Assembly (NCBI RefSeq): GCF_013408825.1
Contig: NZ_JACCBZ010000003.1
Span: forward strand, 186,001-250,000
Length of the DNA: 64,000 bases
Direction: 5' to 3'
From: Mucilaginibacter tundrae
Lineage (GTDB): Bacteria; Bacteroidota; Bacteroidia; Sphingobacteriales; Sphingobacteriaceae
The position numbers and the translations under genes are program-made. Position 1 is the first letter of the stretch. Each line of letters starts with the position of its first letter. The notes under the pieces were generated by a model that was given only the letters and a program-made list of their open reading frames with translations, was not told where the DNA came from and ran no database searches. Shown here in pieces: positions 41,912 through 47,419 of this stretch.

Positions 41912-42787
41912 ATGGTAAAAGATAGGTTTCCGGTTTATGATATTGGCCACATAGCCGAATTTAAGCAGGACGATATTCTGATCAGCCAATTTTTGCCTTA
42001 CCTTAAAATTCATAAAAATTTACAGCAGGCACACAAGCATACATTTTATCATTTGGTATTTTTTACTGAAGGCTCAGGAAGTCAAACCATAGATTTTCAA
42101 AAATTCGAAGTAAAGCCTTACCAAATTTATTTTATGGTGCCGGGTCAGGTACATCATTGGGCTTTTGAGGGAAAGGTTGACGGCTATGTAGTAAACTTTT
42201 CACCTAAATTTTTTCAATCCTTTTTACTGAAACCAGATTACCTGGAACAATTCCCCTTTTTTAGTGGCAACGCAAATGAAGCAGTGATTAATGTTGAAGA
42301 AGATCTAAGAATAAAGCTAATTCGTCTTTTCGAGGACCTGTTAAGTGAGAATGTAGAAAATCAACGTGCAGCCCTTGATATGGTTAGGTTGCTTTTATTA
42401 GAGCTTTTTATTTTGATAGGTCGAACTGTTATCACGCCTCAATTAAAACAAGTAAACCCTTATAATTTAACCTTACTAAAAAGCTTCAGAAATCTCATTG
42501 AAACAAACTACATAAACAATAGGTTACCAAAAGATTACGCCGAACTACTTTACATTACTCCTAATCATTTAAATGCACTGTGTAATGATCTTTTAGGTAT
42601 ACCTGCAGGTGAAGTTATTCGTAACCGTGTAGTTTTAGAAGCCAAACGTTTGCTGGTCAACCCACAATTGGGTATTACAGAGGTTGCCAATCATTTAAAT
42701 TTTGCTGACAACTCCTACTTTACAAAGTTTTTTAAAAAACAAGCCGGTATAACGCCGGAAGAATTCAGGAAACAATTTATAAAATAA
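41912..42787 (+). CDS. AraC family transcriptional regulator
   Basis: A 291-aa regulator with an N-terminal cupin-like sensor domain (HKHTFYHLVFFTEGSGSQTIDFQKFEVKPYQIYFMVPGQVHHW) and a C-terminal double helix-turn-helix (RLPKDYAELLYITPNHLNALCNDLLGIPAGEVIRNRVVLEAKRLL, then ITEVANHLNFADNSYFTKFFKKQAGITPEEFR). I take the ATG giving MVKDRFPVYD; a TTG two codons upstream is in frame. The sensor's ligand is unknown. It lies 2 bases before the DUF983 gene, so they are probably one transcript. Confidence 0.93.
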   Translation: MVKDRFPVYDIGHIAEFKQDDILISQFLPYLKIHKNLQQAHKHTFYHLVFFTEGSGSQTIDFQKFEVKPYQIYFMVPGQVHHWAFEGKVDGYVVNFSPKFFQSFLLKPDYLEQFPFFSGNANEAVINVEEDLRIKLIRLFEDLLSENVENQRAALDMVRLLLLELFILIGRTVITPQLKQVNPYNLTLLKSFRNLIETNYINNRLPKDYAELLYITPNHLNALCNDLLGIPAGEVIRNRVVLEAKRLLVNPQLGITEVANHLNFADNSYFTKFFKKQAGITPEEFRKQFIK

Positions 42788-42789
42788 TT

Positions 42790-43224
42790 ATGGAAACATT
42801 TCAAATGTCAGATCGAAAAATACCATCAGAATTTCAGGCAGCACTACGTGCTAAATGCCCAAAGTGTCGTACCGGCAATATGTTTTCCGGTGCCATGTAT
42901 AGTTTCGGAACACAAAAAATGAACACTGCGTGTCCGCATTGCGGCTTTACCTTCGAGATCGAACCTGGTTATTTTTATGTAGCCATGTTTGTAAGCTATG
43001 CTATGAATGTTGCTGAGATGGTTACCGTGGCATTAGGATTACATATTTTAACTGGCAGTAATTCTCCGTGGTTGTATTTGGGCGTACTATTTGGGGTGGC
43101 TGTTGTATTATCTCCATTCCATTTCAGATATTCTAGGGTTGTTTTGCTCTACTGGCTTACACCAGGGGTTAATTTTGATCCCAAAAGAGCTGAAATAAAA
43201 AGCAAAGAGAATAATCAAGCTTAA
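42790..43224 (+). CDS. DUF983 family membrane protein with a zinc-ribbon
   Basis: A 144-aa protein with a zinc ribbon (CPKCRTGNMF and CPHCGFTFEIE) followed by two hydrophobic segments near residues 75-96 and 99-120. This layout defines DUF983, whose role is not known, although members are often near cytochrome or quinol oxidase genes in other bacteria. Two bases after the AraC gene. The first ATG (METFQMSDRKIP) or the second one at 42805 are both possible starts. Confidence 0.85.
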   Translation: METFQMSDRKIPSEFQAALRAKCPKCRTGNMFSGAMYSFGTQKMNTACPHCGFTFEIEPGYFYVAMFVSYAMNVAEMVTVALGLHILTGSNSPWLYLGVLFGVAVVLSPFHFRYSRVVLLYWLTPGVNFDPKRAEIKSKENNQA

Positions 43225-43282
43225 TTCATTTATTTCAAACAATAGCGGTACGATTTTATTTATAAGATTTTATCTCTGTTGA

Positions 43283-43375
43283 ATGAAACATTCTTTTACG
43301 CTGATATTATTGATTCTTGCTTCGATTACCGCACGCGCACAGTTTAATGATACAACACACTATCATTTAAGGTAA
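43283..43375 (+). pseudogene. Interrupted gene, 5' fragment: signal peptide of a secreted/outer-membrane protein
   Basis: The frame from ATG 43283 encodes a clear signal peptide (MKHSFTLILLILASITARA) and QFNDTTHYHL, then hits the inserted cassette at 43371 and stops at TAA 43373-43375. The 3' part resumes at 46581. Joining the base at 43370 to 46581 (deleting the cassette plus one TCATTTAA) gives one continuous frame of 238 codons plus stop. The gene is therefore broken by the cassette. Confidence 0.9.
43363..43370. repeat. Left target-site duplication TCATTTAA
   Basis: An exact 8-bp direct repeat with 46573-46580, flanking the cassette. The 8-bp length matches the IS1595 family. Confidence 0.93.
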
Positions 43376-43398
43376 CAATATCGCAGTTGGGACAAGTT
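43371..43398. repeat. Left terminal inverted repeat of the mobile insertion cassette
   Basis: 28 bases beginning GGTAACAATATCGCAG, perfectly matched by the reverse complement at 46545-46572. Confidence 0.95.
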
Positions 43399-43520
43399 AC
43401 TAATCAAATATAATCTCCAAATAAAAATTTTACAAGTCTATAAGTAGAATAACTGTATAGTAACGCATAGCTGTCTTTTCTTCGCTCCCAACTTATTAAG
43501 TTACCACTTACCTTTATTTT

Positions 43521-43700
43521 ATGAATAAAGAAATTAAACCGGGGGATTATGTGAGACATAAAAACCTATTAGTAAGTGGTGGCTGTGATATTTATGTTTT
43601 AGAGGTAAGTGCTGATAAGCTTAGTGTCCGGTGTTGTTATTTATTAGGAACAGAACAAATTGATAAAACAGGTTGGTTGATGGTTTCAGATTTACAATAG
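43521..43700 (+). CDS. 59-aa cassette protein, YodC/DUF2158-like
   Basis: The frame runs from ATG 43521 to TAG 43700. The peptide begins MNKEIKPGDYVRHKNLLVSG, continues with a Cys-containing strand (SVRCCYLLG) and ends DKTGWLMVSDLQ. A start of the kind 'xPGDxVRhKs' plus a GW-x-x-x strand recalls the YodC/DUF2158 small beta proteins, but similarity is slight. It is the first cargo gene inside the left inverted repeat. Confidence 0.55.
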   Translation: MNKEIKPGDYVRHKNLLVSGGCDIYVLEVSADKLSVRCCYLLGTEQIDKTGWLMVSDLQ

Positions 43701-43710
43701 TTACAAATTT

Positions 43711-44124
43711 TTATGCCCAATGAAAAATTCTTCTCAAAATTTCCCATATTAATAATCCAGTGCTTCCAAATCCAGCTAACCATGTGGCGTAACGAAGGGA
43801 CTGTTCATTTCTTTTATTAGTAGATATTACATCTAATTTGAGTTGCTCATTTGTTATATTTATTTGAGCTTGTTTTGTGTATCCGTGAAAAAGGAATCCA
43901 TCGAAGGTTATTCTATAAAATTTTTCCTCATAAATTTTAATAAAATCTAAATATCCATCTTTTTCCAATCGTCTAACTATCATTAATATTTCATCGGCTT
44001 TAGGCATTTTTCCAGAATTAGTAAGTTCAGTATATATCATCATACTTGAATATACGACATCCTCTTTTTCTCTGTAGAAATTTAAAACAAGGTCAAGTTT
44101 TTGTAATGGGTTAAGGTTTTGCAT
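43711..44124 (-). CDS. Cassette winged-helix-like protein with C-terminal membrane segment
   Basis: A 137-aa protein. The N-terminal 75 residues look like a winged helix: helices in PLQKLDLVLNFYREKEDVVYSSMMIYTEL and ADEILMIVRRLEKDGYLDF, then two strands FYRITFDGFLFHG. A polar linker leads to a hydrophobic segment near 113-129 (YATWLAGFGSTGLLIWEIL) at the very C-terminus. So a DNA- or nucleic-acid-binding-like domain would be held at the membrane. No known family is recognised. It is the only well-placed minus-strand gene in the left half of the cassette. Compare the passenger at 4990-5553. Confidence 0.65.
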   Translation of the reverse strand: MQNLNPLQKLDLVLNFYREKEDVVYSSMMIYTELTNSGKMPKADEILMIVRRLEKDGYLDFIKIYEEKFYRITFDGFLFHGYTKQAQINITNEQLKLDVISTNKRNEQSLRYATWLAGFGSTGLLIWEILRRIFHWA

Positions 44125-44156
44125 TTTTAAAAATACTGAAAATATGGGGCATAAAA

Positions 44157-44182
44157 AATGCCCGGTGATTAGTCGGGCATTA
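44157..44182. terminator. Hairpin between divergent cassette genes
   Basis: Arms AATGCCCG and CGGGCATT around GTGATTAGT. It lies just upstream of the minus-strand winged-helix gene and the plus-strand 103-aa gene, so it may be an operator or a terminator of leftward-entering transcription rather than the end of a gene. Confidence 0.5.
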
Positions 44183-44236
44183 TGTTATTTACAATTTTAC
44201 TTTTATACTATAACTTTAAGCATAAATGATTAACTT

Positions 44237-44548
44237 ATGCTTACTGATACAAAAATTTTAGAGATAGAATTTAAAGGCGATAATTATATGCGCCTAAGTA
44301 ATATTGCATGGATGTTACTTCTTATTAATCAAATTGATAACGGTTATGATGCAGAATTTATTAACGAATGGTTGTTGAAAGAGGGATGTACGGAAACAGC
44401 TTTAAATAATGCCATAGCAATACGTAATTATGACCGAAAATTATTAATGCAATATGCGCAAGAAAACTCTATTAATACCAATTGGTTACTTGAATATAAA
44501 GAAATTGACCCGGAGGAGTACCATCACTTGGTAAAACCAATTCTTTAA
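44237..44548 (+). CDS. 103-aa cassette protein of unknown function
   Basis: MLTDTKILEIEFKGDNYMRLSNIAWMLLLINQIDNGYDAEFINEWLLKEG and onwards: an alpha-helical soluble protein with no signal. It ends 77 bases into the oppositely oriented 90-aa frame. No family recognised. Composition (AT-rich codons) is like the rest of the cassette and unlike the flanking chromosomal genes. Confidence 0.55.
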   Translation: MLTDTKILEIEFKGDNYMRLSNIAWMLLLINQIDNGYDAEFINEWLLKEGCTETALNNAIAIRNYDRKLLMQYAQENSINTNWLLEYKEIDPEEYHHLVKPIL

Positions 44549-44744
44549 CAATCCTTTCATAAATCTTTTGCATTTCACCTGATTGAGGTGAATACCAAAA
44601 AGTGACTTTAGGTGATTTTTTTAAGGCACCATAAACTTGATTTGGCGAAGTCGTAATTGAAAATACTAATCCTTGAAGTCCATTGGTTTCCCTGATGTAA
44701 TTGATTTCAGCTAAAGCTTGTTTATATATTTCTTCTACTTTCAT
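44472..44744 (-). CDS. 90-aa cassette protein of unknown function, overlapping its convergent neighbour
   Basis: MKVEEIYKQALAEINYIRETNGLQGLVFSITTSPNQVYGALKKSPKVTFWY, then a helix and PPGQFLYIQV. It has a good ATG 62 bases before the divergent toxin gene, so they may share a promoter region. The last 26 codons overlap the 3' end of the gene at 44237-44548, so either both are real and convergent or one is spurious. No homologous family recalled. Confidence 0.5.
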   Translation of the reverse strand: MKVEEIYKQALAEINYIRETNGLQGLVFSITTSPNQVYGALKKSPKVTFWYSPQSGEMQKIYERIVKELVLPSDGTPPGQFLYIQVTNWY

Positions 44745-44806
44745 ATAAAAATGGATGATAAAGGTTAAGTTTTATTTATAAATGATATTGTTAATTATAT
44801 TCTCAA

Positions 44807-45496
44807 ATGCTTTTGTTGGGTACTCAATATAAGATTGAGTGGAAATATGGTGGTTCTCTTTTCTTAAACCATTACAATAGTGGGTCATTGCAGGTTCAGG
44901 GTTCAAGCATCATTTTGAAATCAATAGTTATTGAGTTATTAACTGAATTACTTCCTTATAAAGAAGTAATTGAAATGCAACTTAAATGTTATGAAGCTGA
45001 CACAACCACAGATGAAGTATTAATTCAATTAAAACACATTTTACCTAATGCATATTCTTATTTAGGTGAAACGTTAATAGCCATTTTAAGCCCATCAATT
45101 GCATTAAAATCTTTAAGTATTAATCTGACGGATTACTCTGCTTTTGCTTTCCCCGTATTAAGAGGACTGGAGGGTTATCTAAAAAAGCTAATGTCTGATA
45201 ATGGCATAACTATTGAAAGTAATGCCAATATGGGGAGCTTTATAGAAACGCAATCAGATAAAACTGTAAAGGTACATGAAAAAATTACACAACAAATAAA
45301 CAATAAAGACGTAATAGATGCTGTAGAAGAATCATATCTTTATTATAAAGACAAACGACATGCATTATTCCATATTGATGGAACCATTAATACAACACAA
45401 ATATTAACTAAGAAACAGCAAGCGGTAGAAATAATTGATGAGGTTTTTTCAATTATTGAAACTACTTATAGTAAAGTGCTACAAAATAAAAAGTGA
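44807..45496 (+). CDS. rnlA: RnlA-family-like toxin (HEPN ribonuclease) lacking the usual N-terminal domain
   Basis: A 229-aa protein. Residues 10-90 hold a TBP-like beta domain (GGSLFLNHYNSGSLQVQG) as in the RnlA repeated domain. The C-terminal part begins VLRGLEGYLKKLM and carries the HEPN-type R-x4-H motif at R184-H189 (KRHALFHID), as in RNase LS/RnlA of E. coli. The characterised toxin is about 357 aa; here the first, N-terminal domain is missing. The next gene starts in its stop codon (GTGA) and looks like RnlB, so the pair forms a toxin-antitoxin unit that cleaves mRNA when RnlB is lost, known to act against phage T4. Family call is by motif reading only. Confidence 0.68.
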   Translation: MLLLGTQYKIEWKYGGSLFLNHYNSGSLQVQGSSIILKSIVIELLTELLPYKEVIEMQLKCYEADTTTDEVLIQLKHILPNAYSYLGETLIAILSPSIALKSLSINLTDYSAFAFPVLRGLEGYLKKLMSDNGITIESNANMGSFIETQSDKTVKVHEKITQQINNKDVIDAVEESYLYYKDKRHALFHIDGTINTTQILTKKQQAVEIIDEVFSIIETTYSKVLQNKK

Positions 45497-45864
45497 ATAT
45501 ACAAAAGCCATATTCAATAAAGAAAATTAATAGATTTTTCTACTTTGTTATCGGAAATGATTCAACAAGGTTCGATTGCTTGTTGCCATTTGTTAACGAA
45601 GAGTTAAAAGCCAAAAAATTTCAGGGTCAGATAGTTTTCGATTTATTACTAAGTAATGGAAATACAAATAGAAGGTATTTTCAATCAATTTTTAATGGTG
45701 AAAAAGTTGATATAGCGAATTTATCTAGATTGGAGCATGTTCCAGATGAATTTATTCAAATATCTAACAAATACCTTCGTGAACATCAGCAGATATTAAA
45801 TTATGGCATTTTATCAAATGCTGAAATAAACAGAATAAAAAATACATTATTACTTACTCACTAA
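45493..45864 (+). CDS. rnlB: RnlB-family-like antitoxin
   Basis: A 123-aa protein, equal in length to E. coli RnlB as I recall it. The start is GTG, overlapping the toxin stop by 4 bases. It has the family-like core GQIVFDLLLSNGNTNRRYFQSIFNGEKVD preceded by FFYFVIGN. Position directly after the RnlA-like gene supports the call. It should bind and restrain the toxin. Confidence is limited because no alignment was run. Confidence 0.65.
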   Translation: MNIQKPYSIKKINRFFYFVIGNDSTRFDCLLPFVNEELKAKKFQGQIVFDLLLSNGNTNRRYFQSIFNGEKVDIANLSRLEHVPDEFIQISNKYLREHQQILNYGILSNAEINRIKNTLLLTH

Positions 45865-45968
45865 CTGCTTAATCCTTTCAAAAGTTATATCTAATTGTTT
45901 TGGTTTAGATTCTACTAATACCGTTATTCATTTATAGTATATTTACCTAATACTCTAAACCTTAATAA

Positions 45969-46541
45969 ATGAGCATGTTTCAATATCCTTTTCCGGCTGA
46001 CGTATGGGGTACAGTATCCGATTGGGTAATGGTAATAGTTACCTTTTTTACAGCAATATTTCTTTATAGAACACTGCGGTCACAAAAAGATGTACAACAT
46101 GCTCAGAATAGATTCTTAGAAATTGAGCAGATACGTTTAAGAGAACAATTTAAACCTGAAATTCAATATTGTTCTTTTAACGATGAAGATGAAAATAGGT
46201 TTTCACACAAGATGAAAAAGAACTCAGAAATACTTTCTGTGAGTGTAAAGAATTTAAGCGATAATGTTGCGATAAACTACAAGTTCCATCTCCCTGAAAA
46301 TCCACAAGCAGAGATGCTGGATTGGTTTGCATCACAACCAAGTCTTATAAAGTATAATGGACATGGAGAAGTTCATTTTCTTATAAGGAATCCAAATTAT
46401 GAAAATAGAATTCCATTTCTATTTCACTTTGTATTTACTTATAATGATTTAATCGGTACTAAATATGAACAAAGGGTTTATTGTGGAATGGAAAATGGTG
46501 TGATATCAATTAGAAGTCATATACCTGAAATTATTAATTAA
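45969..46541 (+). CDS. Cassette single-pass membrane protein, unknown function
   Basis: A 190-aa protein with an N-terminal membrane segment (WVMVIVTFFTAIFLYRTL near residues 18-36), a coiled stretch (DVQHAQNRFLEIEQIRLREQFKPEIQY) and then a beta-rich cytosolic domain with VSVKNLSDNVAINYKFHLP and EVHFLIRNP. The pattern 'membrane helix, short coiled coil, beta sandwich' recurs in many unknown cargo proteins of mobile islands. It is the last cassette gene, ending 4 bases before the right inverted repeat. Confidence 0.65.
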   Translation: MSMFQYPFPADVWGTVSDWVMVIVTFFTAIFLYRTLRSQKDVQHAQNRFLEIEQIRLREQFKPEIQYCSFNDEDENRFSHKMKKNSEILSVSVKNLSDNVAINYKFHLPENPQAEMLDWFASQPSLIKYNGHGEVHFLIRNPNYENRIPFLFHFVFTYNDLIGTKYEQRVYCGMENGVISIRSHIPEIIN

Positions 46542-46544
46542 ATC

Positions 46545-46572
46545 AACTTGTCCCAACTGCGATATTGTTACC
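46545..46572. repeat. Right terminal inverted repeat of the mobile insertion cassette
   Basis: Perfect inverted copy of 43371-43398, followed at once by the second TCATTTAA (46573-46580). Confidence 0.95.
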
Positions 46573-46580
46573 TCATTTAA

Positions 46581-47209
46581 ACATTGCCTCAACAGGTTCT
46601 ATAAATAAAACTGATGATAGTAAAGCTTATTTATTAAACAATGCGCTTAGTTTTGCCATAAAGCAAAAGGATTTTTCACTCAGCTCAACCAATAGTTGGA
46701 TATATGGCAAACAAAATAATTTGCTTACCAATAATGATTACTCTTCTTCGTTGGTTTTCAACCTATACAAAACATTTCCTCACTTTTATTATTGGGGATT
46801 AGTTAACTACAATACAAGTTATTCCCTAAAAATCAACAATCAAATATTAGCTGGTGGAGGCATAGCCTATAGTTTTATAGATAAAAAAAATGCTTACGTA
46901 AATTTAAGTGATGGTGTACTTTATGATCAGAGTGATTTGGTTGTAATAAATAATTATCATACTTATAGAAATTCATTTCGTTTACAATTTCACTTTGCAT
47001 CAGATTTATTTACGTTGGATGGCAGTAATTTTTTGCAAAACTCTTTTTCCCGTGGTAATGATTATATTATTCGTACAACCACAACACTAGGCATAAAACT
47101 ACGAAAGTGGATAAGCCTTACTACGACGCTTAACTATAATAAAATGAGTATCACACAAAGCGATAACCTCATATTTACCTATGGCCTTACGCTTGACAAA
47201 TACTTTTAA
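46581..47209 (+). pseudogene. Interrupted gene, 3' fragment: DUF481-like outer-membrane beta-barrel protein
   Basis: Together with 43283-43370 this encodes a 238-aa protein. It is built of alternating beta strands (SLSSTNSWIYGKQNN, LVFNLYKTFPHFYYWGLVNYNTSYSLKINNQILAGGGIAYSFI, LRKWISLTTTLNYNKM) and ends in the Phe-terminal strand FTYGLTLDKYF, which suits an outer-membrane barrel. The GGGIAYSF region is typical of DUF481. No ATG is placed to restart translation, so the protein is lost unless the cassette leaves. No other mutation is seen in the frame, so the insertion looks recent. Confidence 0.88.
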
Positions 47210-47419
47210 TGCTAATATCTTAGTTAAAACTTATTGGAGAATTTAAATGTTTATCGACTAACGCAAGTCAACTTTAAGGTAATTTTTAAGTTACATACAA
47301 GTTGTATAAATATTGTGTAAACTAATTTAGTTGCGACTATAAAATTTACCTATTATAATTGCGTTCTTAATATTCATCAAAGCTGGCTATATTTAACGCC
47401 ATAAACTACATCTTAGTAA

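Larger units (their letters stand above)
43371..46572. mobile_element. Mobile insertion cassette: transposase-less, with perfect 28-bp inverted repeats and toxin-antitoxin cargo
   Basis: A 3202-bp cassette. Its ends, 43371-43398 (beginning GGTAACAATATCGCAG) and 46545-46572, are perfect 28-bp inverted copies, and TCATTTAA is duplicated outside them (43363-43370, 46573-46580). It splits a signal-peptide-bearing gene exactly in frame. No transposase or integrase frame is present; the cargo is seven small genes: a 59-aa protein, a winged-helix-like membrane protein, two short unknowns, an RnlA-like toxin, an RnlB-like antitoxin and a membrane protein. The GG-starting ends and 8-bp duplication point to mobilisation by an IS1595-type transposase in trans, i.e. 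a mobile insertion cassette. The assignment to IS1595 is inferred. Confidence 0.9.

Noticed and set aside
43486..43505. A degenerate internal copy of the cassette end (tcccaactt, then gttacc)
   Set aside because: Only partial similarity and no duplication beside it, so it cannot be called a second cassette border.
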